Assembly: GCF_004917065.1 (NCBI RefSeq)
Contig: NZ_SSYA01000003.1
Coordinates: 518,318 to 582,317, forward strand
Direction: 5' to 3'
From: Geomonas ferrireducens
Lineage (GTDB): Bacteria; Desulfobacterota; Desulfuromonadia; Geobacterales; Geobacteraceae
Length of the DNA: 64,000 nucleotides
A program made the position numbers and the translations under genes. The first letter of the stretch is position 1. Every line of letters starts with the position of its first letter. Under the pieces are notes generated by a model, which was given only the letters and a program-made list of their open reading frames with translations, was not told the DNA's origin and made no database searches. Shown in pieces: positions 46,394 to 55,133 of the stretch.

Positions 46394-46744
46394 TCAATCT
46401 AGTGAATACCATCCTGCTGCAATTTTTTTCGCCTTGCGGGATTCGTACTCGACTTCACTCTCTGTATGTGTTGGTGCAAATACAAATGTTGCTTCGTGAT
46501 TTTCGTGTGGAGAGAAGAGAACTATTTTATGGCGCTGATCTGTCACTACGACATAATCAATGAAATGGTTTTGGTATTCCTGTTGTTTTTTTGAGTCTCC
46601 AGCAAGCAACGCCCGACTATATTGCTCTGCAGAGCGCCTCTCGACAAGAAGCCACTTTTCCTTTTCTGGTAGATGACGACCTACAATTGCGATTCCTACC
46701 AGGATGAAAACCGCAAGGGTTGAAGTTTGTATTGTGCGTTTCAT
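46394..46744 (-). CDS. hypothetical protein with N-terminal helix
   Basis: 116 residues. One helix at about 6-22 (anchor or uncleaved signal), then a charged soluble domain. AAGGATAGGA before the ATG. Flanked on both sides by repeat boundaries. GTTGGAC lies 11 bases before its ATG. Confidence 0.55.
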   Translation of the reverse strand: MKRTIQTSTLAVFILVGIAIVGRHLPEKEKWLLVERRSAEQYSRALLAGDSKKQQEYQNHFIDYVVVTDQRHKIVLFSPHENHEATFVFAPTHTESEVEYESRKAKKIAAGWYSLD

Positions 46745-46755
46745 TCCTATCCTTG

Positions 46756-46878
46756 GTCCAACAGCGTGGCGGGCACTGGTGGCAGGATCGACATTCAGAC
46801 ATTCCAATCTGCTCAAATATCCAGAAGTCTGGCCTGACCCCGCCTTTCCTGTCATCTGTCATCCGGAATCAGTTGGTC
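46756..46878. repeat. 60-bp boundary repeat, copy 3, between GTCCAAC and GTTGGTC
   Basis: GTCCAAC at 46756-46762 and GTTGGTC at 46872-46878 form near-complementary ends. The repeat proper is 46783-46844. The stop codon of the upstream gene lies inside the right end, as in integron gene cassettes. Confidence 0.55.
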
Positions 46879-47777
46879 CGTAAATTTACATTGTATGTAA
46901 ATGTTTGCTTCGTTTCAGTAATCGTGAACCGATAAGACAAACTCACTGTATTATTGTTGGTCAGCGGTGAACGGAGCGAAAAGGTGACAGGTGATCCGGC
47001 GCTTATTGTTTGTCCGTTACTTAAACCGCTGAAATAGGGGACGACCTGGCCTGTACTGTCAGCAGCAGAAAGATTTTCGATTGTAAAGTTGGTGCCCATG
47101 GCCTTTAAAGTGAAGGTATCAATTGTTGCGTAAGTTGGGGTTGGAATACCAGTCAATGTCTGACTAGACGCTGTGTTTATGGTGTAAGGCATTGATAAAA
47201 TGGTTACAGAACCAAAGAAAGGGTCAATTTTGGATAGTTCAAGATAAGGTGCTGTAGCGTTGATAGTCACCGTAGCTACAGCACTATTTAACTTGCCGTC
47301 ATTTACTACTAAATCGATTGAATAAATCCCTGGCAAATCTGGTGTGAACGAAGGGGACATTTCTGTTGAGCTGGATAATGTTGCCATGCTATTCGCCGGT
47401 TTATTGCTTAGAACCCAGTTGAATGTCAAATTATCGCCATTGACATCACTGCTGTTGCTCCCATCAAGAGTTACAGCTACACCTGTGAAGACATCACTTT
47501 GGAGAATGACAGGATTAGCAACTGGAGGGCTGTTAGCCGGAATCAATCCAATAAATGTATTAATTGTGTTCTGTACTTCCTGGATATCAATGTCGCCTGA
47601 TGAATTTTCGTCTACACATCTTGCGACATTTTCAGTTCCCAAGAACATGTCTATTGCCAATCTAACTTCAGCATAAGTAACTATCCCATCATGATCACAA
47701 TCGCCTGTAGCTAAAGCACTTTGACAAAAACTCAGCCACACTAAAACAGAAAAAATAAATGTCACAATCGGGCGCAT
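46869..47777 (-). CDS. secreted protein with dockerin/EF-hand-like and PKD-like domains
   Basis: 302 residues. Signal peptide cut after ALA. Residues 24-75 hold two calcium-loop repeats (GDCDHDGIVTYAEVRLAI, DENSSGDIDIQEVQNTI) as in type-I dockerins. Residues 83-175 are an Ig/PKD-like domain (TLDGSNSSDVNGDNLTFNWVLS, PGIYSIDLVVNDG). The remainder is beta-rich. Extracellular, probably a binding or adhesion protein. AGGAG before the ATG. Confidence 0.75.
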   Translation of the reverse strand: MRPIVTFIFSVLVWLSFCQSALATGDCDHDGIVTYAEVRLAIDMFLGTENVARCVDENSSGDIDIQEVQNTINTFIGLIPANSPPVANPVILQSDVFTGVAVTLDGSNSSDVNGDNLTFNWVLSNKPANSMATLSSSTEMSPSFTPDLPGIYSIDLVVNDGKLNSAVATVTINATAPYLELSKIDPFFGSVTILSMPYTINTASSQTLTGIPTPTYATIDTFTLKAMGTNFTIENLSAADSTGQVVPYFSGLSNGQTISAGSPVTFSLRSPLTNNNTVSLSYRFTITETKQTFTYNVNLRTN

Positions 47778-47886
47778 AACGATCTCCTTTTCTGCGGCAA
47801 TGGCTCCTCTTGCTTCGTTTATCGACGTAAGGGGAGGAGGGGCGTGGATATGGCAATGAGGGGACACTCTGCTTGCCCCCATGTTC

Positions 47887-48001
47887 TTACTTGGTGTTCA
47901 TTCTGCCCGCTCCCATCTCTGCGTTGTGTGCTTTCGCCTTCGCCTGATACTGGGCGAATTGGGGGATGGCTATCGCGGACAGGATGCGATGACGGCTACG
48001 G
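47887..48001 (-). pseudogene. remnant of pilin-like C-terminal tail
   Basis: The minus strand encodes IPQFAQYQAKAKAHNAEMGAG and a stop, nearly identical at DNA level to the end of the M48 gene at 59626-59740. A one-base deletion in the copy breaks the frame just before AIAIP. It lies directly after the DUF350 gene. It is a partial duplication, not a gene. Confidence 0.7.
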
Positions 48002-48028
48002 CTCCCTTGACGAACGAGGACAGATGAG

Positions 48029-48436
48029 TCAGTACGTCATGCACGCCGCGTTGAGTATACCCGCTACGCTGGAAAAGGCGGCGAGGAGCAGGGCGGATGG
48101 GACTTTGCCGGCTTTTATGTCGTCGACGACGAATCCCAACAGCTTGCGTAGCACGGAGAACACGAATAGCTGCACCATGGTCGCCATCAACGCCCAGGCG
48201 GCCATGTCCGGGAGGTTCACGCTGTGCGCGATGACGATGGCTACCGGGATGGCGAAACCGATCAGGGCTCCTGTGAGACTTATCGCCGCGGCCAGATTTC
48301 CCTCGCGGATAAGCCCGATCTCGTCATAGGGGGTGAACCGGATGTAGATCCATGAGAAGAGCGCCAGGTAAAACATGGAGAGGACTAGGTAGATCCCGTA
48401 GTTGATGATTATGTTGTGATCGAGCGCGAAGGCCAT
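48029..48436 (-). CDS. DUF350 membrane protein
   Basis: 135 residues, four helices in two similar pairs, with FTPYDEIGLIREGNLAAAISLTG, a DUF350 hallmark. One base after the preceding gene. DUF350 genes commonly sit beside glutathionylspermidine-synthase-like genes, as here. Last gene of the seven-gene operon. Confidence 0.85.
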   Translation of the reverse strand: MAFALDHNIIINYGIYLVLSMFYLALFSWIYIRFTPYDEIGLIREGNLAAAISLTGALIGFAIPVAIVIAHSVNLPDMAAWALMATMVQLFVFSVLRKLLGFVVDDIKAGKVPSALLLAAFSSVAGILNAACMTY

Positions 48437-48437
48437 C

Positions 48438-49679
48438 CTAGATTCCTCCTTGTTGCGGGATGCGCTGGTTGTAAACCTGGCTCCAGGTCTGCGCCAGCCA
48501 CACCGGTATCTTTACTTGGTCGGTGGTGGCGTTTTTCTCTTTCAGGACAAAGGACTGGGGGGCGGTAAGCGGGTAGAGCACGCCCAGATCCTCCTTGTAG
48601 ATCGTTGCGGCACGTTCGACGGTCTGCCCCTTGAACCTGAACTGGAAGGTGACTTTCAACGCCTCGGAGCACTCATCGAGGTATATCTCGCCGTGGCTGT
48701 CCCCATAGGGGTAGGGGGCCTGGGCCAGGGCGGGCACCCCCAGTGTCGTTGCATCTTCTTCGTTCACCCTCGACTGCAAAACCGCCCCGGACGATCTGGT
48801 GTCGGCGATCTTGGCGCCGCTGCTGTTCCTGAGGGCTTCGAACAACTCCTTGCCGATCTCGGCCGTCGACTCGGAGCTCGATACCGGGGGGGAATCCTTG
48901 CTGTTGTCCCAGGTGTATCGCACCAGGGTCGCCAGGTAGGCAGGACGGCTGTCGAGGACGCGCGCCACCCACTCATCCGCCCGGAGCGCTTTCTCCCCGG
49001 TGAGCCGCTGCACCAGCCAGCGCAGCCGCTCGGCGCTTTTTTCGGCAGTTCTGGAACTCAGGTAGATATCGCTGAAGGGGAGGGCGCCTGCCTCCTTCGA
49101 GCCTGCGAGTTCCTGCTTGATGCTCGCGACCAGCGTACGATCGCCTCCTTCCCGCAAGCTCTTCGGGTCCCCCAGGAGCTGTTCCGCCCGGCGCAAGAGG
49201 GCCTTGCTCTCGGAGAGGTCCTTGTGGAGGCGCTCCTTCATGCCGACACGGTCGATCGACGCGGTAAGGACGTCCTCCATGTGGTCGGACAACCCGGACA
49301 TCTCTTCCTTCACCGTGTCGGCCACTTCCTGGCACGCGTCGAGGTCTTTCACCCCGTCTTCGCACACCGATTTCCTCGCCTCGTTGATCCTTGCCCCTCC
49401 CGCTGAGATGGCCTGGGTCCACTTCTCCCGGTCGGCGAGCGGCTTTATCTCGGCCCACTCCTTCTGCGAGCAGAGCGAGGCATACACGCTCTGGCACTGG
49501 GTGACCTCGGCCTGGGCAACGGCGCAAAACTGCCGGAGCTTCTCGTTGCGCTCCTGTCTTTCGTTATAGAGGTTGGCGAGGTACACCCCGCCGATGGCGA
49601 GCCCTATACCGATGAAGCTGGCGAAGCCGCCCAGGTTTGCGAGCGGGTTCGACGACTCCTTCTTCTTTAACTTTGCCAT
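48438..49679 (-). CDS. membrane-anchored protein of unknown function
   Basis: 413 residues. One N-terminal helix (GGFASFIGIGLAIGGVYLANL), then a long helical, charged region (about 40-260) and a mixed C-terminal domain (HGEIYLDECSEALKVTFQFRF). Predicted to project from the inner membrane. I do not recognise the family. Its place between GSP-synthase-like and DUF350 genes suggests a role in the same envelope system. Confidence 0.7.
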   Translation of the reverse strand: MAKLKKKESSNPLANLGGFASFIGIGLAIGGVYLANLYNERQERNEKLRQFCAVAQAEVTQCQSVYASLCSQKEWAEIKPLADREKWTQAISAGGARINEARKSVCEDGVKDLDACQEVADTVKEEMSGLSDHMEDVLTASIDRVGMKERLHKDLSESKALLRRAEQLLGDPKSLREGGDRTLVASIKQELAGSKEAGALPFSDIYLSSRTAEKSAERLRWLVQRLTGEKALRADEWVARVLDSRPAYLATLVRYTWDNSKDSPPVSSSESTAEIGKELFEALRNSSGAKIADTRSSGAVLQSRVNEEDATTLGVPALAQAPYPYGDSHGEIYLDECSEALKVTFQFRFKGQTVERAATIYKEDLGVLYPLTAPQSFVLKEKNATTDQVKIPVWLAQTWSQVYNQRIPQQGGI

Positions 49680-49691
49680 GGAGACTCCGGG

Positions 49692-50834
49692 CTACCTGAT
49701 GATGTGGCCGATGAACTGCGACCGGTCGGAGTGAATGCGGGGATCCCTGCGGAAGCCGAGCCCGGCCGGGCGCCCCGCGAAGAACACGCCTGCCTGGTAC
49801 TTGTTGCCTTTGGCATCGACTGCGAATTGCCCCAGCTCCTGCCAGATCGATTGCTGTGCACCGTAACCGCCGTCGGCACCTGCTACGGCGCCGGTCCCCA
49901 GCAGAAGTTCCACGTTCTTCCCTTCGCGTCCGAGCACAGGTTTCCTGGCGCAGGGGGCGGGCAGGGGGGCGAGCGAGGTCTTCAAAAGGTACGGATGGTC
50001 TGGAAACTTTTCGTAGAGCTTGGCGAGGAAGCGCTTGTGCTGGAACAGCAGGGCGTAGGGCGGGTTTATCACCATGGTCGATCCTGATTTCATCGACTGC
50101 CCCAAGAGGTCTAGCAGTTCCGGCTCGTCATAGATGATCGACTCCCACGGGATCAGCTTGTAGAGGTACGGCCAGTGGACCTCGTCGGGATCGGTGGTGA
50201 AGACCCCGCCGGGAGCGAAGGTGACGGCGTCTATGTCCTCGAAGTCGCAGTCGAACCCCGCGTCGTTGGCGGCCTTCTCCATGAGCCGGCAGGTCCAGTA
50301 GTCCTCGGAGGAGTCGAAGCAGGTGGTGAGAAGCCGCCGCTCGAGTTGCGGATTGAGCGATGCCAGCCTGTCGAACTGGTCCCGCAACGCCTCGAAGAGA
50401 TCGTTCACCTGCGCCGTCTCGTCGAAGCCGTTCAGTCTCGCCTGCAGCCACTGGACCACCGCGGTTTCCAGCACGAGCGTCGCGGTGTCGGAGTTGAACT
50501 CGATCAGCTTGATCGGCACCCCGTCCATGCCGCCGGCCAGGTCGAAGCGGCCGTAGATGTGCCAGTAACGATCCTCCTCCCAGCTCTCCCAGATCAGCGA
50601 ATTCATCTCGAGCGGGAAGCCGAACTCGGGGAGGAGGTTGTTGGACATGATCTCCTCGGCGGTCTCGACGAACATCTCGTACAGCTCTTCCGCCGCGTCG
50701 AGATAGGCATCCGCCTCCGGCTCGCCCAGTTCGACCATCTCCTCGGCGCACTGGTACTCCTGATCGAACCAGTCAAACCCGGCGCGGGCCAGATCGCCGG
50801 AGCTGATCGGTTTCGCCTCCACGAGCCTCACCAT
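49692..50834 (-). CDS. glutathionylspermidine synthase-like protein (synthetase domain only)
   Basis: 380 residues matching the GSP_synth ATP-grasp domain: FDWFDQEYQCAEEM, YGRFDLAG, KLIEFNSDTATLVLET, WPYLYKLIPWESI and KPVLGREGKNVEL. It lacks the amidase half of E. coli Gss and is like YgiC/YjfC, whose substrates are not established. An amine-carboxylate ligase role is likely. Part of the lemA operon. Confidence 0.82.
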   Translation of the reverse strand: MVRLVEAKPISSGDLARAGFDWFDQEYQCAEEMVELGEPEADAYLDAAEELYEMFVETAEEIMSNNLLPEFGFPLEMNSLIWESWEEDRYWHIYGRFDLAGGMDGVPIKLIEFNSDTATLVLETAVVQWLQARLNGFDETAQVNDLFEALRDQFDRLASLNPQLERRLLTTCFDSSEDYWTCRLMEKAANDAGFDCDFEDIDAVTFAPGGVFTTDPDEVHWPYLYKLIPWESIIYDEPELLDLLGQSMKSGSTMVINPPYALLFQHKRFLAKLYEKFPDHPYLLKTSLAPLPAPCARKPVLGREGKNVELLLGTGAVAGADGGYGAQQSIWQELGQFAVDAKGNKYQAGVFFAGRPAGLGFRRDPRIHSDRSQFIGHIIR

Positions 50835-50835
50835 G

Positions 50836-51429
50836 TTACGCGCCTCCCCTGCCGCCGCCGGAGAAAAATCCGGACCGGCCGCCGGACACGGAGGAAACCT
50901 TCCCTCCGGACATCGCGGATGCGACGTGGTTTGCCGCGACTTTGGATTGCATCGCCGCCGCCCGGTTGGCGAAGCGGGCCGGGCTCACGTGGTCGTAGGA
51001 ACCGGTGCGTCCCTGCCGGTAGGAGTAGAGCGTGTTGTTGTAGTAGTGGTGCAGCCAGGAGTTGTAGTGGTGAGGGGCGCCGGCAGAGCCGTCGAAGGCG
51101 GGACCTTTTTCGTACTCCTGCCGCATGGTCTCGTCATCGAGGATGTCTCTCGTGCCGTCGCAGCGGTCGATGATGGTGCTGCTGACGTTGGCCGGTTCCT
51201 GGCTCACGATGACCAGGCGGCCGTTTCTTCCCCCTTTGCCGAAAGAGGCGATGCCGTGACCGCTGTCGCAGACCTCCTTCAGGTGGATTTTCACCCCCAC
51301 GCGGTTCGCCAGTTCCTGCGGACTCCTGCCGTCCGACCAGTCCCCGGACGATCCCGCTTGCGCGTTAAGTACGCCCATGGCCAGCACGGCAAGGGCGAAA
51401 GGGACCTCGGTCCTCGGTTTCCATTTCAT
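50836..51429 (-). CDS. secreted glycine/serine-rich protein
   Basis: 197 residues. Signal peptide (ALAVLAMGVLNAQA), a small domain with two cysteines (EVCDSGHGIASFGKGGRNGRL, DRCDGTRD), then a low-complexity tail rich in His/Tyr and ending SGFFSGGGRGGA. It takes the place that DUF1190 (YgiB-like) proteins hold beside ygiC in enterobacteria, but I cannot assign it to that family. Confidence 0.65.
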   Translation of the reverse strand: MKWKPRTEVPFALAVLAMGVLNAQAGSSGDWSDGRSPQELANRVGVKIHLKEVCDSGHGIASFGKGGRNGRLVIVSQEPANVSSTIIDRCDGTRDILDDETMRQEYEKGPAFDGSAGAPHHYNSWLHHYYNNTLYSYRQGRTGSYDHVSPARFANRAAAMQSKVAANHVASAMSGGKVSSVSGGRSGFFSGGGRGGA

Positions 51430-51432
51430 TCT

Positions 51433-52497
51433 TTAACCTCCAGACGGCGCCTGGGCCATGCTTCTGCCGATGAGGCGCAGGCGCGCGATCCGTTGCGACA
51501 TGGGCGGGTGGGTCGAGAAAAGGCTCTGCTCGTCGGAGAGATCGGCTGCGGTGGGACTCGCTATGCACAGGTGGGCGCTCGCCTGGCTGATGCTGTGCGT
51601 CGCTCCGGCCGCCCCGGAAATCTTCTCCAGGGCCGAGATCAGGGCTTGCGGGTTGCGGGTGAATTGCGCCGCCGACGCATCGGCTAAATACTCGCGCTCC
51701 TTGCTGACCATGAGCGCCATGATGCGGGTGGCAAGGGGGGCAAGGAGCACGGTGAAGAGCCAGATCACGAAGATGATGCTGCCGATGCGGCTGTCGTCGT
51801 CCCCGCTTTGGTCGCTGCTGCCGTAGTACCGGCAGCGCGCCACGAACTCGGCGATCAGCGCGGACAAGCCAACGAGGACGGTGAGCGTCGTCATAAGGCG
51901 CACGTCCTGGTTCTTTATGTGGGCGATCTCGTGGGCCACCACCCCCTGCAGTTCCTCGCGGGTCAGGGAGAGAAGCAGCCCCTCCGTCGCGGCGACGTGG
52001 AAATCCCCGTGCTTCAGACCGACCGCCATGGCGTTCGGATCGCGGTCGGGGATGATCCAGACGGAAGGCATGGGCATGCCTGCGGCGATGGACATCTCTT
52101 CCACCACGTTGTGGAACACCCTTCCCGGCCCCTTCGTGTCGCCGTTGACGGGCGTGGCGCGGACGGCTTTTAACACCGTGGCGGCAGCGCCGGAGAGTTC
52201 CCACCAGGCAAGGCCTGCACCCAAAAGCCCTATCACGAGGGTGAACACGGGGCGAAACGGCCTGGACTTCTTCTCATAGGGACGGATCGCTCCCGGCGGT
52301 AGCTCCGCCTCCTGGTAGGCTCCCTGTCCCGTCTCCCGGTAGACCTTCGCCGGGGTGGGGCGGTCATGGGCGCGGGCCTTATAGTAGAGCGCCAAGTCGA
52401 GTCCCAGCCCAAGCCACAGGAAGAACGCTACGAAGAGGGCGACGACCCACTTGGTCTTTCTCCGGTTCTTTTCCTGAAGCTCGAAGAAGGTCGCCAC
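51433..52497 (-). CDS. M48 family metalloprotease (HtpX-like)
   Basis: 354 residues. Two N-terminal helices (about 17-38 and 84-105), then the protease domain with zinc site HEIAH (His189, Glu190, His193), the third ligand in SKEREYLADASA, and a helix pair in between. FSTHPPMSQRIARL is the usual M48B end. Cytosolic-face quality control of membrane proteins is the known role of HtpX. It shares an operon with LemA, a common pairing. Confidence 0.9.
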   Translation of the reverse strand: MATFFELQEKNRRKTKWVVALFVAFFLWLGLGLDLALYYKARAHDRPTPAKVYRETGQGAYQEAELPPGAIRPYEKKSRPFRPVFTLVIGLLGAGLAWWELSGAAATVLKAVRATPVNGDTKGPGRVFHNVVEEMSIAAGMPMPSVWIIPDRDPNAMAVGLKHGDFHVAATEGLLLSLTREELQGVVAHEIAHIKNQDVRLMTTLTVLVGLSALIAEFVARCRYYGSSDQSGDDDSRIGSIIFVIWLFTVLLAPLATRIMALMVSKEREYLADASAAQFTRNPQALISALEKISGAAGATHSISQASAHLCIASPTAADLSDEQSLFSTHPPMSQRIARLRLIGRSMAQAPSGG

Positions 52498-52500
52498 GTG

Positions 52501-53415
52501 CTACCCTTCGCTTCGCGCCAGCACAGGCGCGGGCTGTATGAATATGTGCTTTAACTGCGGGACCGTCTTCTGCACCTTCTCCCTCAGCTCGGCGATCGTC
52601 TTTTCCACCTCGTGGTCGTGCAGCTCCTGCTTGAAGTCGACGTCGATGCAGATGAGGGAATCGGCCACGCCAAGCTGCATGGAGCGGATGGCGCCCACCG
52701 CCAGCACGTGCTCATGGCTGTTGATGACGCGGCGCGCGTAGCGGACCTGGACCGGGTCGATCGCTTCACCGATCATCAGCTTTCTCATCTCGTTCGCGAG
52801 GAAGAGCGCCATCACGAAGAGGAGTGCGCCGATAAAGAGGGAGGAGGCCGCGTCGTAAACGGGATTTCCCGTCAGGGAGACGAGGGCGGTCCCGAGCAGG
52901 GCGATGGCCAACCCCAAGAGCGCCCCGGAGTCCTCAACGAATACCACGACCGTCCCGCTGTCCTTGGAATCGACGACCCCCTGCAGCAGTTCCGAGGAGG
53001 AATGTTTCCCCATACTGCGGCGGGCGATCCACCACGACTGTCCCTCGAGCACGATGGAGCAGCTCAGGATCGCGTAGTTGAGGTAGAGGTGCTGGAGCTG
53101 TTCGGGGTGCTGCAGCTTGTGAAACCCCTCCACGAGCGAGTAGACGCCGCCAAGGACGAAGAGCAGCATAGCTACGATGAAGCTCCAAAAGTACTCTTCC
53201 TTGCCGTGGCCGAAAGGATGTGTGTCGGTGGGAGGAATCTTGCTCCGTTTCATCCCGAAAAGGAGCAGGACCTGGTTGCCGGTGTCTGCCAGGGAATGAA
53301 CCGCTTCCGCCATCATACCGGCGCTGTGTGTGGTGAGGGCAGCGAAAAGCTTGAACAAGAAGATGACGAGGTTGTTTCTGAAGGCGACCTTTACCGCCTT
53401 TTCTCCTGAAGCCAT
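52501..53415 (-). CDS. cation diffusion facilitator family transporter
   Basis: 304 residues, six helices. Metal sites are visible as HSLADTGNQ in helix 2 and VVFVEDSGALLG in helix 5, with HPFGHGKEEYFW between helices 2 and 3. The C-terminal cytoplasmic domain follows (DSLICIDVDFKQELHDHEVEK). Exports Zn2+ or similar divalent ions in exchange for protons. Its position inside a LemA/M48 operon is unusual. Confidence 0.9.
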   Translation of the reverse strand: MASGEKAVKVAFRNNLVIFLFKLFAALTTHSAGMMAEAVHSLADTGNQVLLLFGMKRSKIPPTDTHPFGHGKEEYFWSFIVAMLLFVLGGVYSLVEGFHKLQHPEQLQHLYLNYAILSCSIVLEGQSWWIARRSMGKHSSSELLQGVVDSKDSGTVVVFVEDSGALLGLAIALLGTALVSLTGNPVYDAASSLFIGALLFVMALFLANEMRKLMIGEAIDPVQVRYARRVINSHEHVLAVGAIRSMQLGVADSLICIDVDFKQELHDHEVEKTIAELREKVQKTVPQLKHIFIQPAPVLARSEG

Positions 53416-53434
53416 GGATTTCCTTTTCTGAAGG

Positions 53435-54016
53435 TTACTTGAAAGAGAGGTTCACCTTGGGGACTTCGCGGTCGGCATGCTCGCTGATCTCCCAAAGTGT
53501 GGCGGGAGCGGCCTTGGCCAGCCCGGCGAACAGGACATTGGGGAACTGCTGCTGTGCCACGTTGTAGCTGGTGGCGGTATCGTTATAGGCCTGGCGGGCG
53601 AAGCCCACCCTATTCTCGGTGGAGGTGAGCTCCTCCTGGAACTGGGCGACGTTGCCGGTTGCCTTCAGATCCGGGTAGGCTTCGACGATCGCGGAAAAGC
53701 GGGACAGGGCGGCGTTGAGGGCCCCCTCGGCTGCGGCGATCTCGGCGACGTTGGCTGGACCTGCGCCGGTGCAGACGCTGACGGCTTTGTTGCGGGCGGC
53801 GATGACCGCCTCAAGTGTCTCGCGCTCGAACTGCATGGCGCCGCGGACCGCCTCCACCAGGTTGGGGATAAGGTCGTGCCGTCTTTTGAGCTGCACGTCG
53901 ATCTGCTTCCAGCTGTTATTGGTCTGTTCCTTCAGGTTGATGAGGCTGTTGTACGAAGAAACGGCAACGAAGACGGCGATAACGGCGATGAGGCTGATGA
54001 TGATCGCACCGATCAT
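53435..54016 (-). CDS. LemA family protein
   Basis: 193 residues. N-terminal helix (IGAIIISLIAVIAVFVAVSSYNSL) and the LemA core: QTNNSWKQIDVQLKRRHDLIPNLVEAVRG, ETLEAVIAARNKAV, AYPDLKA and AYNDTATSYN. An inner-membrane protein with a helical domain outside the membrane. GGAGG before the ATG. First gene of a seven-gene minus-strand operon (54016 to 48029) whose gaps are 1 to 19 bases. Confidence 0.93.
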   Translation of the reverse strand: MIGAIIISLIAVIAVFVAVSSYNSLINLKEQTNNSWKQIDVQLKRRHDLIPNLVEAVRGAMQFERETLEAVIAARNKAVSVCTGAGPANVAEIAAAEGALNAALSRFSAIVEAYPDLKATGNVAQFQEELTSTENRVGFARQAYNDTATSYNVAQQQFPNVLFAGLAKAAPATLWEISEHADREVPKVNLSFK

Positions 54017-54270
54017 TAAGGTGTCCCTCCAAAGGATGTGCTCATAAATCCGGGCAAATTAGCGGCGACTATATACTGATTATGGAATGAAGTCAATGGC
54101 CTGGACTCAGCTTGTCTTTCTGTCTGTAGGGCTGTGGAAGGTTCCATTCGGCGGGAAACAATGGATGAATGAGCTACCATCTTTGGCATAAAGATGATGA
54201 AGCGCATCTATGCGAGCTGTTGGTGCTGCGGAAATAGTGCGTTTAAATCTGTGTAGGTAACTCAAGGAAC

Positions 54271-54915
54271 TCAAGCACGTCCCCTCCAACCTCTACAAGC
54301 ATCTGCCAGCCGACGCTGGGCTATCGCCCATCCCAAATGCCAGACCTCTTCAACGGACAGAATCGTCGCTTCCGGGTACGTGGATCGCCACTTATCGGCG
54401 GCCTCGGGGGAGCTTAAGAAATGGACTTGGCTGCAAAAAGTGTTGCGCACATTGCAGCAGCCTGCCTGATCGGCAGGTATCACGAGAGACACCACAGTTT
54501 CGGCCGGAGTCAGCGCGGTAACCCCCGTTGGTGTGACAGTTAACCGAACCGCAACTTCTGTGACCGGGCAGAGTGATTCCACCAGTGCCATCTGCTGCAA
54601 TGCAACGGGGTACATCAGAGCATCCAGTGCACACCATGTAAAAAGATTGTGGCCGTCAACGCTGAAGCGGTGTGGGGTGGGAATCAGAGACAGTCCGCAG
54701 GCGACTATGTTGCCATCATCATCGAACACGGTGTCTTTGAATTCCATCAAATCCGTTTCTATGTCTCGCAGGGGGATATCGAGAGCGAGTGCTATGCTTG
54801 CTTTAGCCACGGGCTTGCCTTTTGCCAACGCGCGCAACAAATGCAACCAGAGCTTGGGATGGCGACAATGCAATGCGGCCTGGAGCCGCTCTCCCAATAA
54901 AGGATCAATGGACAT
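54271..54915 (-). CDS. merB: organomercurial lyase
   Basis: 214 residues. Matches MerB throughout: Cys95-x-x-Asp98 in LFTWCALDAL, Cys116, and Cys161 in VRNTFCSQVHFLSSPE, the residues that cleave the C-Hg bond and hold Hg(II) in E. coli R831b MerB (C96, D99, C117, C159). It splits methyl- and aryl-mercury into Hg(II) and hydrocarbon. No merA, merT/P or merR is nearby, so the Hg(II) must be handled elsewhere. GAGAGG precedes the ATG. The 254 bases before lemA hold nothing recognised. Confidence 0.9.
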   Translation of the reverse strand: MSIDPLLGERLQAALHCRHPKLWLHLLRALAKGKPVAKASIALALDIPLRDIETDLMEFKDTVFDDDGNIVACGLSLIPTPHRFSVDGHNLFTWCALDALMYPVALQQMALVESLCPVTEVAVRLTVTPTGVTALTPAETVVSLVIPADQAGCCNVRNTFCSQVHFLSSPEAADKWRSTYPEATILSVEEVWHLGWAIAQRRLADACRGWRGRA

Positions 54916-55016
54916 GTGCCTTACCTCTCTTTATGACCCAGCGGCTGGGAGTTGACTGGGCAGAATCTCGTCCCGGTCAAACTGCCTTGATACCTTTATC
55001 CGCACTGTCTCCTGTC

Positions 55017-55049
55017 TCAAATATCCAAAAGTCGAACCCGACCCCTCTT
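55017..55049. repeat. partial dispersed repeat
   Basis: TCAAATATCCAAAAGTCGAA then CCCGACCCCTCTT, same type as 38205-38232. Confidence 0.5.
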
Positions 55050-55133
55050 CCTCTAGAAGTATATCTCCTGTATTTATTCTAGTGAGACCACAGTGGCATG
55101 GCCGCTGTTGGAAGCTCCCTTTCGCAGATAGAC

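Noticed and set aside
48450-49406. 318-codon plus-strand frame
   Set aside because: Antisense of the 413-residue operon gene, which has proper spacing with its neighbours.
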